16,329 nucleotides of DNA from assembly GCA_964442745.1 (NCBI GenBank), contig CAYUAI010000087.1, positions 1 to 16,329 of the forward strand, given 5' to 3'. Of this stretch, positions 1 to 8,528 are shown piece by piece. Under the pieces are notes generated by a model. The model did no database searches. It worked only from the letters and a program-made list of their open reading frames with translations, and was not told where the DNA came from. The position numbers and the translations under genes are program-made. The first letter of the stretch is position 1. Each line of letters opens with the position of its first letter. Origin of the DNA: CAYUAI01 sp964442745. Lineage in GTDB: Bacteria > Pseudomonadota > Gammaproteobacteria > S012-40.

Positions 1-22
1 CCTTACTTATTATTCTTGACTT

Positions 23-92
23 CATTAACAAGGCCTCGTTTGGTGTAGAGAGAAGTTTTCTTCTCTCTACACCAAACGAGGCCTTGTTAATG
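23..92. repeat. Perfect 33-bp inverted repeat with TTTT loop
   Basis: Bases 23-55 are the exact reverse complement of 60-92, separated only by TTTT (56-59). This is far longer than a usual intrinsic terminator stem. On the plus strand the hairpin is followed by CATTTTTT (93-100), so it could end transcription of a gene entering from the left. However, those Ts are also the complement of Lys/Asn codons in the relic frame at 67-189, which weakens that reading. On the minus strand, the direction of prsT, no T-run follows. The right arm overlaps the end of the relic frame, so the left arm looks like an inverted copy of it. A terminator, an abutted pair of terminal repeats and an inverted duplication are all possible. 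Confidence 0.9.
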
Positions 93-189
93 CATTTTTT
101 AGTTTGATTATCGCTGAACGCAGTTCAGGCCGATCATAAAAACCTTTCGCTCTTTCCACATATAAGTTAAGTACTCGCCCCAAAGAGGC
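67..189 (-). pseudogene. Relic of a second PrsT-like TPR N-terminus, in frame after prsT
   Basis: Directly after the prsT TAA the same frame stays open for 40 codons and ends at TAG (67-69) inside the palindrome. Bases 88-150 encode 21 residues that include RSAIIKLKNAL. They align without gaps to PrsT residues 35-55, which include RAGIIQLKNAL, with about 10 identities and several conservative changes. No ribosome-binding site or good start codon is visible (only GTG at about 157-159), and the rest of a TPR protein is absent. I infer a fragment of a duplicated or second TPR gene, truncated at the inverted repeat. It could instead be a C-terminal extension seen only on stop-codon readthrough, or a chance match to a repeat motif. 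Confidence 0.5.
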
Positions 190-2970
190 TTAACCATTAC
201 TCATCGTGGCTAAAAATGCTTTCGCTTTCTCCCGAATAGATGCATCCTGCTCTGTATCGATTAGCCTTTGCAATTCTTTCCTCGCCTGCTCTGTTTTACC
301 ATTCTTAGCTAACGCCACGCTCAAATGATATTTAATTTCGGCCATATGTGGCGCTTGCATACTCGCTTGTTGCAGCAGAACTAAACCCCGCTTAGCATCC
401 CCTAAATTGGTCAACGCCCATCCATAGGTATCCGCAACAGCCGGATTATTGGAGGCTAACTCAAACGCCTTTGCTCCATATTGCAAAGCGCGTTTATCTT
501 TCATGCCGGTGTATAACCAGGCTAAATTGTTTAATATCGCCACATGATTGGGTTGCTGCTGAACGGCTTTTTCGTAATTAGCAACGGCTTCTTGTATGTG
601 ATTTTGGGCTTGTAAATGTTCAGCATAAGCCACGCGCACAGGCAGATCAGAGGGGTTTATTTCCAGCCAACTCTGGTATGTAGAGGTGGCCTCCTTGCTC
701 TTGCCTATTTTATTTTGTACTGAGGCAAGTTTGAGTGTTAATGCGGTATTTTTCCCAATCGGGTAGGCTTTCGTATAAGCTTTGACCGCTTTTTTTAGCT
801 TATCTTGTTGAAAGAAAGCATCACCTTCCAGTATCCAGCCTGCCGCTTGTTTAGGGAATGCTTTTTGTAATGATTTGCCGATTTTTCTCACTTCATCATA
901 TTGCTTTTCTTTTAGCGCCAGCGCCGCGAGCCCAATATGCCCTTCCATAAACTTGTTATCTAATTGAATAGCTTTTTTAAAGTGTCGTTTTGCACTTCGA
1001 CTATCCTCAGTGGCCGCTTCAGCTTGACCCAATAAAAAATGCGCTTTGGCCATCTGAGGATAATGTTTCACAAGATTTTTCAATGTCGAAACCGCATTCG
1101 TAGGATTTTTCGCAAGAATCTGAGCCCGACCTAATTTTTCCAGCACCACGAAATTATTAGGAAACTGTTGCCGTGAGTGAGTTAAAATTTCCACGGCACG
1201 AAGTGGATTGTCCTTCTGAATATGGTAATTTGCAAGCGAGACACTGGGCTGAATTGCCCCTGGATGCGCATTAATGGAGGATTCTAAAAAAGCCACCATT
1301 TTCGTCTCATTATTTTCTACCGCAGCAATTTTAGCCATTGCCATACTGGCGCCAATATGACCTTTTTTCAGCTTAAGCACTTGTTGATATCTTTGTTTTG
1401 CGCCTTTTATATTTTTCTCTCGCTCATCCAATTGAGCAAGATTCATGATCGCGCTGACATAGGAAGGCTTAATCTTTAAGGCTTTATTAAACTGGGTTCG
1501 GGCCGCAGCTATATTTTCTTTCCCTAAATAAGCCGCCCCCATAAAGTTATGGGGTAAAGGATTCTCTGGATGTTTTTTCGCAAATGCTTTAGCGACAGTT
1601 AATGCCTTGTCAAATTTTTTATCCTTTAAATGAGCAAGGATCAACAAAATATCGGCTTGCATGACATCATGACCTAATTCAACAGCAGACTCCAACGTTG
1701 AAACGGCCTGCTCAGTATCACCACTGGCCAAATAGCTCAGCCCTAGCTGAGTCCGTATTGAAGCCGCATCGGGTGCAATTTGAACCGCTTTTTCTAAGTA
1801 TTCAGAGCCTTTATCAAGTTGCCCTGATTGCAAATACGCCGTACCCAATAAGCTGAGGAATTGAGGATCATCACCCACATTTTTCTCGGCGGCCCGCAAT
1901 ACTTTCAGCGCTTTTTTCGGCTCTTTTAATTTCAATCGGGTAGCCGCCAGTAATTTTACTGCCGGCACATGCGTCTTATTCGCTACATGAAACTGACTTA
2001 AATAATTTGCGGCTTGTTCAAATTGATTTTTTGCATATTGCACAGACCCCATCATGAGTAAACTTGGCAAATGCTTCGGCATCACACGAAATACTTTTTG
2101 GAGCGCAGCTTCGGTGGCATCTAAATCGCGCTTTTCAAAATAAATAACAGCAGACAGATAATTAATTAAAGGATGTTGGGGAGCCTTAGTTAACAGCTTA
2201 TCTAACTGCTGTTTTGCTTCACCAAAATCACGCAGGGCGATTAATGTTGCCGCAATGCCTAACTGTGCCGGCATATGGTTTTCGTTATTTTCTAGTGCAT
2301 TATTAAAAGCACGTTGTGCTTCGCTATAATCTTGTTTCTGTCTAGCTAATTCACCTTTTAAAGTCCATGCTAAAAAATTTTTCGGTTCACTTTTTAATGC
2401 GCTTTCTACAAAATTTGAGGCTTCGGCAAGTTCATTCTTCGATGCCGCATAGCGGGCATTGCCTAATAAAACACGCACCGAGTTTGGTGCGAGTTCTAGT
2501 GAGCGCTTAAAGGCTTTTTCTGCCTCGATATTTCGATCGAGCTGTAAATAGGCAGCGGCTCGCATCACTTCAATATTAGCTTGCAAGGTGCCATCAAGTT
2601 CATTCGATGGTTTTATCTCCGAAAGAAGATCGCTCGATTTTCGCTGTAATAGATAGGCCTCAGCTAGAGGAGCTCCCCATTGAGCTAACGACGCCCCATA
2701 CTTTCTGGCTCGCCTTAATTCTTTTTCAGCCCCCGCTCCATCACCTAATTGTATATAGGTTTTACCTAACAGCAATCGAGCCGCCACAAACTCAGGATCT
2801 TCTTTTAATGCATTCTTCAATTGAATAATACCCGCACGCCATTCACTTTTTTCTAAATATTGCTGGGCTTCAGTCAACAAATCTTGCTTTTTATCCGCAT
2901 AAACACCTGACGAAAAAATTGTTCCGTATACGAACAATAATGTTAAAACTACTCGAAACATATTAATCAT
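190..2970 (-). CDS. prsT: PrsT-like TPR-repeat protein of the XrtA/PEP-CTERM system
   Basis: This 926-residue protein is built almost wholly of tetratricopeptide repeats from about residue 30 to the end. The repeats show recurring patterns such as A...LL...P......LLG and A...Y..AL...P. Its length and its place after prsK and prsR fit the family called PEP-CTERM system TPR-repeat lipoprotein PrsT, thought to act in the envelope during export or assembly of exopolysaccharide and PEP-CTERM proteins; its precise role is not established. The N-terminus has a hydrophobic stretch (about 5-22) ending in GVYA before DKK, which looks like a signal peptidase I site. Family members normally carry a lipobox cysteine, but I find no cysteine anywhere in this protein. 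The ATG start is supported by GAAGG about 9 bases upstream. It lies 62 bases after prsR, so co-transcription is likely. No terminator with a T-run follows on this strand. Confidence 0.9.
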   Translation of the reverse strand: MINMFRVVLTLLFVYGTIFSSGVYADKKQDLLTEAQQYLEKSEWRAGIIQLKNALKEDPEFVAARLLLGKTYIQLGDGAGAEKELRRARKYGASLAQWGAPLAEAYLLQRKSSDLLSEIKPSNELDGTLQANIEVMRAAAYLQLDRNIEAEKAFKRSLELAPNSVRVLLGNARYAASKNELAEASNFVESALKSEPKNFLAWTLKGELARQKQDYSEAQRAFNNALENNENHMPAQLGIAATLIALRDFGEAKQQLDKLLTKAPQHPLINYLSAVIYFEKRDLDATEAALQKVFRVMPKHLPSLLMMGSVQYAKNQFEQAANYLSQFHVANKTHVPAVKLLAATRLKLKEPKKALKVLRAAEKNVGDDPQFLSLLGTAYLQSGQLDKGSEYLEKAVQIAPDAASIRTQLGLSYLASGDTEQAVSTLESAVELGHDVMQADILLILAHLKDKKFDKALTVAKAFAKKHPENPLPHNFMGAAYLGKENIAAARTQFNKALKIKPSYVSAIMNLAQLDEREKNIKGAKQRYQQVLKLKKGHIGASMAMAKIAAVENNETKMVAFLESSINAHPGAIQPSVSLANYHIQKDNPLRAVEILTHSRQQFPNNFVVLEKLGRAQILAKNPTNAVSTLKNLVKHYPQMAKAHFLLGQAEAATEDSRSAKRHFKKAIQLDNKFMEGHIGLAALALKEKQYDEVRKIGKSLQKAFPKQAAGWILEGDAFFQQDKLKKAVKAYTKAYPIGKNTALTLKLASVQNKIGKSKEATSTYQSWLEINPSDLPVRVAYAEHLQAQNHIQEAVANYEKAVQQQPNHVAILNNLAWLYTGMKDKRALQYGAKAFELASNNPAVADTYGWALTNLGDAKRGLVLLQQASMQAPHMAEIKYHLSVALAKNGKTEQARKELQRLIDTEQDASIREKAKAFLATMSNG

Positions 2971-3032
2971 TAATAAACACCTTCGTATTCAGGGTAAAAA
3001 TTTATCATGACGTTAACAACCAATAGGCTGCA

Positions 3033-4382
3033 TTAAACAGCCACATTCAATTTCTTTATCAAATCATATAACGTTGGCCGACTCACACCTAATAGCTCCG
3101 CGGCTTGGGCAATATTATTATTCACATAGTGTAGTGCTCGCAACACCGCTCGCCGCTCTGCTTCTTCTCGTACTTCGCGCAAGTTAAATGGCAAAGTTTC
3201 CGACGTCTCACCCTCTAACTCAAGATCTTCTGCGGTAATTTGATTTCCATCGGCCATGATCACGGCGCGTTTAATTTTATTTTCCAACTCCCGCACATTG
3301 CCTGGCCATTGATAATTTTCTAGCGCAATCAGCGCCTCTTGACTAAAGCCATTTATTTTCCGTTTATTTTGCTCGGCAAATCGGCCAACAAACACACGAG
3401 ACAACAACACTACATCACCTTCGCGCTCACGCAGCCCAGGAATTTGTATGGTAATTTCACTTAAACGATAGTATAAATCTTCTCGAAAGCTACCATCCTT
3501 AATCATATCAATTAAGCCTCGGTGGGTAGCGCACAGCACTCTCACATCAACGGGTATCTCTTTCCTACCCCCGACCCGCTCAATCACTCGCTCTTGTAAA
3601 AACCGCAACAATTTTGCTTGGAGCGCCATGGGTAAATCACCAATTTCATCAAGAAACAAGGTACCCTCATGCGCATATTCAATTTTCCCCGGCGTCTGCT
3701 TAGCCGCACCAGTGAAGGCGCCCTTCTCGTAACCAAATAGTTCACTTTCAAGTAAATTATCCGGAATAGCCGCACAATTAATCGCAATAAAATTATTTTT
3801 TTTCCGTAAACTCAATGAATGAATCGCCCGCGCCAAAACTTCTTTACCCGTACCACTCTCCCCTAGCAGCATGGTCGTGGCATCCGTCGGCGCGACCTTC
3901 TCCACCGTGCGACATACTTTTAGCATGGCAGGACTTGAACCCAAAATTCCCTCAAGTGGCGAATCCGGTTTCTGTGACAAGCGAATATTTTCTAGCTCTA
4001 GCTCTCTAAGACGATACGCTCGATTGACCACCAAGCTTAATACATCAGCATCAATCGGCTTCATGTAAAAGTCATAAGCCCCGAGCCCTATCGCTTTAAC
4101 GGCGCTCTCTCTATCGTCATTGCCCGTGACAACAATCACTTTCGTTTCCGGTAAGAAAGCAAGCACTTGCTCCAAAGTAAGCAACCCTTCACTTGTTCCA
4201 CCAGGGTCCGGCGGTAGCCCCATATCCAGCGTCACCACCTTAGGCTCATGTCGCCGTAATTGGGCAACAGCCGCCTCGCGATCACCTGCCATAATGACCT
4301 CATAATCATCAAAGCACCAGCGCAATTGACTTTGAATGCCAGGGTCATCTTCTACAACAAGTAGTGATTCCTTTTTTGCCAA
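3033..4382 (-). CDS. prsR: Sigma-54-dependent response regulator PrsR
   Basis: The protein has 449 residues with three domains in order. The receiver domain (about 6-125) has acidic residues E11, D12 and D13, phospho-acceptor D53 and K108. The AAA+ sigma-54 interaction domain (about 145-370) has Walker A GESGTGKE at 174-181, GAFTGA at 221-226 and Walker B residues D246 and E247. The C-terminal Fis-type helix-turn-helix (about 415-445) includes QAAELLGVSRPTLYDLIKK. This is the PrsR architecture of PEP-CTERM loci: once phosphorylated by PrsK, it should open sigma-54 promoters of exopolysaccharide and PEP-CTERM genes. The start is a TTG, supported by AAGGGG at 4389-4394, six bases away, and by the normal receiver N-terminus. 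A proline/glycine-rich insertion (PPDPGG) follows D53. The gene sits 185 bases after prsK and 62 before prsT. Confidence 0.94.
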   Translation of the reverse strand: MAKKESLLVVEDDPGIQSQLRWCFDDYEVIMAGDREAAVAQLRRHEPKVVTLDMGLPPDPGGTSEGLLTLEQVLAFLPETKVIVVTGNDDRESAVKAIGLGAYDFYMKPIDADVLSLVVNRAYRLRELELENIRLSQKPDSPLEGILGSSPAMLKVCRTVEKVAPTDATTMLLGESGTGKEVLARAIHSLSLRKKNNFIAINCAAIPDNLLESELFGYEKGAFTGAAKQTPGKIEYAHEGTLFLDEIGDLPMALQAKLLRFLQERVIERVGGRKEIPVDVRVLCATHRGLIDMIKDGSFREDLYYRLSEITIQIPGLREREGDVVLLSRVFVGRFAEQNKRKINGFSQEALIALENYQWPGNVRELENKIKRAVIMADGNQITAEDLELEGETSETLPFNLREVREEAERRAVLRALHYVNNNIAQAAELLGVSRPTLYDLIKKLNVAV

Positions 4383-4388
4383 GCCAAA

Positions 4389-4394
4389 CCCCTT
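4389..4394 (-). promoter_or_regulatory. Ribosome-binding site that fixes the prsR TTG start
   Basis: On the minus strand AAGGGG lies six bases before the TTG at 4382. No ATG in this frame lies near enough to give a complete receiver domain, so this site decides the start. Confidence 0.75.
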
Positions 4395-4567
4395 TTTAAC
4401 AAAAAATAATAGAATACAGTCACGCTAATCCATTTTAACCTACATTTCACAGTAAGACCTATGTAAATCGCGAAGTAATTTTGATCTCACATTGTTCTTT
4501 CCTCGTGAGAGACCAAACAAGATCGCATGTCCGAGTGTAAAATATCGAATTTAAAATGACTCGCCGT

Positions 4568-6631
4568 TTAAGATGTACAGGGAATAATCAATCTAAACGA
4601 AGTCCCTTTTTTAGGCACACTGTCAACACGCACTTCACCTCCCAGCTGCTCGATGAATGCTTTAACTTCATGCGCACCAATCCCCATCCCAGTCAGCCCT
4701 TTGGTGGTATCAAATGGCTCAAATAGACGATTTTCGATGAAAGAAACATCCATACCACATCCAGTATCTGTGACATCAACAATCGCATTGTCTTTTGCTT
4801 TCGTTAAACTCACTGTTACCTTACCACTTTCCGGTGTGGCATCCTGAGCATTCTGTACCACATGGCCAATAATTGAAACTAAGCGATCCACGTCCACGCT
4901 GATAAACAAACCACTGTCTAGCGATAATGGCACAAGCCCAGGCTTACCATTTGCCTTATCTTTTACCACCAGAGAAATAACATCCTTTAAATCAACCAAT
5001 TGACTGCCATTTGTCTGTAAACTGCCCGCCCTTAACTGCGCTAACAAGCGATTCATCCGACCCACTGCATTATCGACCGTGATGATGGCATCATCCATAA
5101 ATGCAGGATTATGCTTGTGCTTCTCGGCATTTTTGACGATTAATGATAATTGTGACATGAGGTTTTTCAAATCATGCATCACATAAGCAGATAACCGGTT
5201 AAATGCTTCAAATTGCCGAGCTTGAATCAGCTCTTTCGTCGCTTGTGCTTGAGATAAATGAATCGCAACTTGTCGACCAGCGGTACGTAAAAGATCAATA
5301 TCCTCCCAGTCAAAATCACGTGGCGCACGAGGTTTCGCCAAAACCACAAAGCCATACAAGTGGCGGTTAACTAATAAGGGAACAACCAGCCAGGCCTCCT
5401 GATCATCTGATAACCAGCGAGGCAATTCTAACCCTTGATACATCTCAGGGTCATCCTGACATTCATTCAAGTTAATCACCCATTGCCAAGTTTCTAAAAA
5501 TCTCACCAACGGCCCGCTGTGCAGCTCTCTGACGTCAGGGATACCACCATAGTTTAGTTCAGCAACAGGCACATAGTACTTTTCATTTTTCCTAAGCCAT
5601 AACATGCCTGCCGGGCTATCAACAAAATGGGCAAGTGAGCGAATCGATCGACCTTCGATATCCGCTAATCCCGTTTCCTCAGACAAACGCCGTATAAACC
5701 CCAACCATTCTTCGCGATAGTCATATTTATAGTTAAAAAAATGCTTATTAATAAATACCCGTAAATGTGCTCGCACTTGCTCAGAAGAAAGAATAACAAT
5801 GAGTAACACACAACCAGCCACTAGCAACGCCATAGATCCAATGGATCCCCAAGCGCCACCATACTCTCGTAAATAGTAACCACCCGCCGCCATCGCGATT
5901 AAATAAACACCTGAGAAAAACAAGGCACTGGAGTAATAGACCACACCTCGTGACACAAAAACGTCTAATGACCATTCTGGATTTCGTGCCACCGCCACCG
6001 CAATCAATGGAACAGCCATGGCATTAATAAAACCACGAGCGTACCAAGTCTCGACATCGAGCTGCTTAAAGAGCAAAGCATCACTATATAAATAAAAATC
6101 AAAAACAAAAATTAAACCAATACCAAAACATAGATATTTAACTCCCCAGCGATTTTCAGGCGGGATATTACGGTAAAGCTGTTCAACCAACGCAAGAATG
6201 ACAATTGAGGTTAAGACATGAGCAAAAATTCGCAAATCATAACCTAACCAAGAAGGAATCGCATTCTCGGTAATCAACACGTATGAAAGAATAGCCAAAA
6301 TCGCCAAAGGCAGCGTCCAGCTTAACAAGATGAGCAATCTAAAAAGACTAAAACTAGGCGGATGAGAAACATCAATACTCTTGATGAGTCGGATAAGAAA
6401 AATAGCCCATAGAAAATCACGAGCCACTTCTAAGCTGACGGTCAATAACGTTGCAGGAAATGGGCTATCAGCAACGAATGCGGCCGCTATCGCCCACAAT
6501 GCACTGGAGATAACAACAACAACTAATAATACACCCTGTAGGCGACCACGCCAACTGGTGATTAATAGCAGAGTTAAGATAAGAAAAAATAGAGCCGCGG
6601 TGGCGTAGCTGATAACGCCGATATGAGCCAT
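4568..6631 (-). CDS. prsK: Membrane sensor histidine kinase PrsK
   Basis: The 687-residue protein has an N-terminal half with about eight or nine hydrophobic helices (residues 1 to about 285). A GAF-like sensor domain follows (about 310-460), containing the WLVVPLLVNRHLYGFVVLAK strand pattern. A kinase core ends the protein. Its H box is YVMHDLKN with H486 as the expected phospho-acceptor. The ATPase domain has the N box VVQNAQDA (N594), the G1 box DTGCGMD (622-628) and the G2 box GMGIG (648-652). This layout and the HDLKN box are typical of PrsK of XrtA/PEP-CTERM loci, the partner of PrsR encoded 185 bases downstream. It should autophosphorylate and pass phosphate to D53 of PrsR; the signal sensed is unknown. 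The start is ATG without a clear Shine-Dalgarno match. It begins 72 bases after the sugar transferase gene. Confidence 0.93.
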   Translation of the reverse strand: MAHIGVISYATAALFFLILTLLLITSWRGRLQGVLLVVVVISSALWAIAAAFVADSPFPATLLTVSLEVARDFLWAIFLIRLIKSIDVSHPPSFSLFRLLILLSWTLPLAILAILSYVLITENAIPSWLGYDLRIFAHVLTSIVILALVEQLYRNIPPENRWGVKYLCFGIGLIFVFDFYLYSDALLFKQLDVETWYARGFINAMAVPLIAVAVARNPEWSLDVFVSRGVVYYSSALFFSGVYLIAMAAGGYYLREYGGAWGSIGSMALLVAGCVLLIVILSSEQVRAHLRVFINKHFFNYKYDYREEWLGFIRRLSEETGLADIEGRSIRSLAHFVDSPAGMLWLRKNEKYYVPVAELNYGGIPDVRELHSGPLVRFLETWQWVINLNECQDDPEMYQGLELPRWLSDDQEAWLVVPLLVNRHLYGFVVLAKPRAPRDFDWEDIDLLRTAGRQVAIHLSQAQATKELIQARQFEAFNRLSAYVMHDLKNLMSQLSLIVKNAEKHKHNPAFMDDAIITVDNAVGRMNRLLAQLRAGSLQTNGSQLVDLKDVISLVVKDKANGKPGLVPLSLDSGLFISVDVDRLVSIIGHVVQNAQDATPESGKVTVSLTKAKDNAIVDVTDTGCGMDVSFIENRLFEPFDTTKGLTGMGIGAHEVKAFIEQLGGEVRVDSVPKKGTSFRLIIPCTS

Positions 6632-6703
6632 GCGATTATTTCATTTCGGTTAAAGCAAAACCAATCCGAGATTTCATTCAGACATCATCGTAAAGACTAA
6701 ATG

Positions 6704-8089
6704 TTATCTCGCACCTTTTCCCCATAAAATCACTTCGGCCGTTAAAAACAAAATCATGAAGTCAAAGAATAAGCTATAGTTTTTAACATAGTATAAGTCA
6801 TATTGCAGTTTTTCAATGGTATCCTCTAAGCCCGCGCCATAAGGATAGCTAATTTGTGCCCAGCCGGTAATGCCAGGCTTAACACGGTGTCGTTCAGCGT
6901 AATACGGGATTGACTCTGAAAATTGCTCGACAAATTCGGGTCGTTCTGGGCGAGGGCCGACAAAACTCATGTCCCCTTTGAGTACATTAATCAACTGCGG
7001 CAGCTCGTCAATACGAAGTTTACGAATGATGCGCCCGACTCGAGTGACCCGTGGATCATCTTCTTCCGCGAATTGAGGCGCTGAAATTTTTTCGGCATCT
7101 GGCCTCATACTACGAAACTTCAATACCTGAAAAAGCTTCCAATTTTGCCCAACCCGTACTTGGCGATAAAAGATATCGCTACGATCATCGAGAAAAATAG
7201 CAACGATAGTCACTATCATGAAGGGAAAGGCAACAATTAACAACAATAAACTCGCCGTGATGTCAAATAGTCGCTTGCTTATTGTACGAAACCAACTCTG
7301 ACCAAACCCATCTGAAAAAATGAGCCAGCTGGGCTGAAGGATTTCTAAGATTACCCGGCCATTTTGGCGCTCAAAAAAAGTCAGTTGATCAACGATGTGA
7401 ATACCATTCATTTTACAATCAAGGATTTCATCAACCGGCAACCCCTTGCGACGATCAGTCACCGCAACCACTAATTCATCCACATCATGCTCTCGCGCAA
7501 TATCAATGATAGGTAATTCATGATGAACAATTTTTGTTGTATCGATCATGGATATCTCATCACCAAATGGCACATAACCAACGATATCAAAACCACGTCG
7601 ATCAGCCGCTCGGTTCAATAGTTTCTCAATCAAAGCCGCTCGCTGACCGGCGCCTAATACCAAAATACGCCGTTTGATTGTATTTTGATCGACAAGTCGT
7701 ATATAGGTCATTCTTGCGATTAAAATCCCGATAGCTGCCACCGCAAATGCAGACACAAAAACGCCACGCCCCAAAAAAAGCGCAGGAAATAAATAAAAGA
7801 TCAAACTCATCAAAACAAAACCGACGAGAAAACTTAATCCAACCCGAAGAAACATGCCTCGTAATCCATTTTGTAGATGGCGCTGGTATAACCCCATGGC
7901 TGTCATGGCACTCGCCATTACGACAAGCAACAATAAAGCTTTCGGAAATAACGGCTGTATATCGCTCGATACCTCAGACCCAAAGCGCAGCGCAGTACCA
8001 ACATAAGTGGCAATGATAAAAATACAAGCTTCAACCAAACCTAAAACAACCAGTGATTTAGGTATATAGTGTTTAAAAATACGAATCAT
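6704..8089 (-). CDS. PEP-CTERM-associated polyprenyl-phosphate sugar-1-phosphate transferase
   Basis: The 461-residue protein has the polyisoprenyl-phosphate hexose-1-phosphate transferase build. Four hydrophobic helices lie in the first 130 residues. A nucleotide-binding-like CoA-binding domain begins RRILVLGAGQRA at about 140, followed by a fifth hydrophobic segment (about 275-297). The catalytic bacterial sugar transferase domain includes VLKFRSM, RKLRIDELPQL, GDMSFVGPRPERPEF and KPGITGWAQ, and the protein ends GKGAR. Such enzymes move a sugar-1-phosphate from a UDP-sugar to undecaprenyl phosphate and so start exopolysaccharide repeat units at the inner membrane. The XrtA-associated subfamily (TIGR03013, EpsB type) normally sits in PEP-CTERM exopolysaccharide loci, and its place before prsK-prsR-prsT supports that assignment. 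The ATG start has GGAAG just upstream. The sugar specificity cannot be read from the sequence. Confidence 0.88.
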   Translation of the reverse strand: MIRIFKHYIPKSLVVLGLVEACIFIIATYVGTALRFGSEVSSDIQPLFPKALLLLVVMASAMTAMGLYQRHLQNGLRGMFLRVGLSFLVGFVLMSLIFYLFPALFLGRGVFVSAFAVAAIGILIARMTYIRLVDQNTIKRRILVLGAGQRAALIEKLLNRAADRRGFDIVGYVPFGDEISMIDTTKIVHHELPIIDIAREHDVDELVVAVTDRRKGLPVDEILDCKMNGIHIVDQLTFFERQNGRVILEILQPSWLIFSDGFGQSWFRTISKRLFDITASLLLLIVAFPFMIVTIVAIFLDDRSDIFYRQVRVGQNWKLFQVLKFRSMRPDAEKISAPQFAEEDDPRVTRVGRIIRKLRIDELPQLINVLKGDMSFVGPRPERPEFVEQFSESIPYYAERHRVKPGITGWAQISYPYGAGLEDTIEKLQYDLYYVKNYSLFFDFMILFLTAEVILWGKGAR

Positions 8090-8158
8090 TTAACTTCCAG
8101 TACGATATAGATATTGATTTAAAAATGATTACCACATCATGCCATCTGTTCAATCAAC

Positions 8159-8178
8159 ACAGGATAGAGCCATCCTGT
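8159..8178. repeat. 7-bp hairpin in the leader region of the sugar transferase gene
   Basis: ACAGGAT (8159-8165) and ATCCTGT (8172-8178) are perfect complements around a six-base loop. It lies about 70 bases before the sugar transferase start, so it would fall in the leader if transcription begins upstream. No known riboswitch class is recognised. Confidence 0.5.
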
Positions 8179-8214
8179 ACATAATTTTCGCAATATCCTA
8201 GGCTAACTGACAAA

Positions 8215-8243
8215 AGCTAGATAGAATAATCATCTATCTAGCT
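8215..8243 (-). terminator. 11-bp hairpin, possible weak terminator of the cyclic-nucleotide-binding gene
   Basis: AGCTAGATAGA (8215-8225) and TCTATCTAGCT (8233-8243) pair perfectly around a seven-base loop. On the minus strand the stem is followed by only four Ts, so it is a weak intrinsic terminator at best. It would separate the transcript of the gene ending at 8529 from the sugar transferase gene. Confidence 0.4.
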
Positions 8244-8528
8244 GGCAGAAATCGCCCGTAGCTTCAGCCAATTGCTAACAAAGTGCAAGTATAATGCTTA
8301 TTTTTGTTTAAATTATGGATACACTCGGTGCTTTTTTAACAAATATTTCAAGCCAGTTAATTGCTACCGCTAAAAATACGTACACCGTGCTTGAAGTGAC
8401 TGCATTTCCATCGTTCCCTAATACACCAGCTTTAGGGCTAAATGTATGCTCTAAGTATAGCTGGGGCAACCCGATCCGTGGCCAGTAAAGAAACGCGATG
8501 ACATGACGCACAAAGGGAGTCGCTAAGT

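Larger units (their letters stand above)
8090..8528. other. 439-base region without a convincing gene
   Basis: This lies between the start of the sugar transferase gene and the end of the cyclic-nucleotide-binding gene. It holds two hairpins (8159-8178 and 8215-8243) and two overlapping small frames on opposite strands. One is a 57-codon plus-strand ATG frame at 8315-8488. The other is a 67-codon minus-strand GTG frame at 8308-8511. Neither has a Shine-Dalgarno site or a product I recognise. The part nearest 8089 must contain the sugar transferase promoter or leader; I cannot point to a strong sigma-70 or sigma-54 match. Confidence 0.6.

Noticed and set aside
23..100. Simple intrinsic terminator of prsT
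   Set aside because: On the prsT strand no T-run follows the stem; the T-run lies on the opposite strand and overlaps relic codons.
114..128. Small hairpin CTGAAC-GCA-GTTCAG
   Set aside because: Only six base pairs, inside the TPR relic frame, with no T-run on either strand; likely chance.
8129..8144. Possible sigma-54 promoter for the sugar transferase gene (minus strand TGGCATG, then GGTAA)
   Set aside because: The -24 half is good, but the -12 half lacks the essential GC, so it cannot be called a sigma-54 promoter.
8308..8511. 67-codon minus-strand frame and opposing 57-codon plus-strand frame at 8315-8488
   Set aside because: They overlap each other, have no Shine-Dalgarno site, and match no family I recognise; described only as part of the gap.
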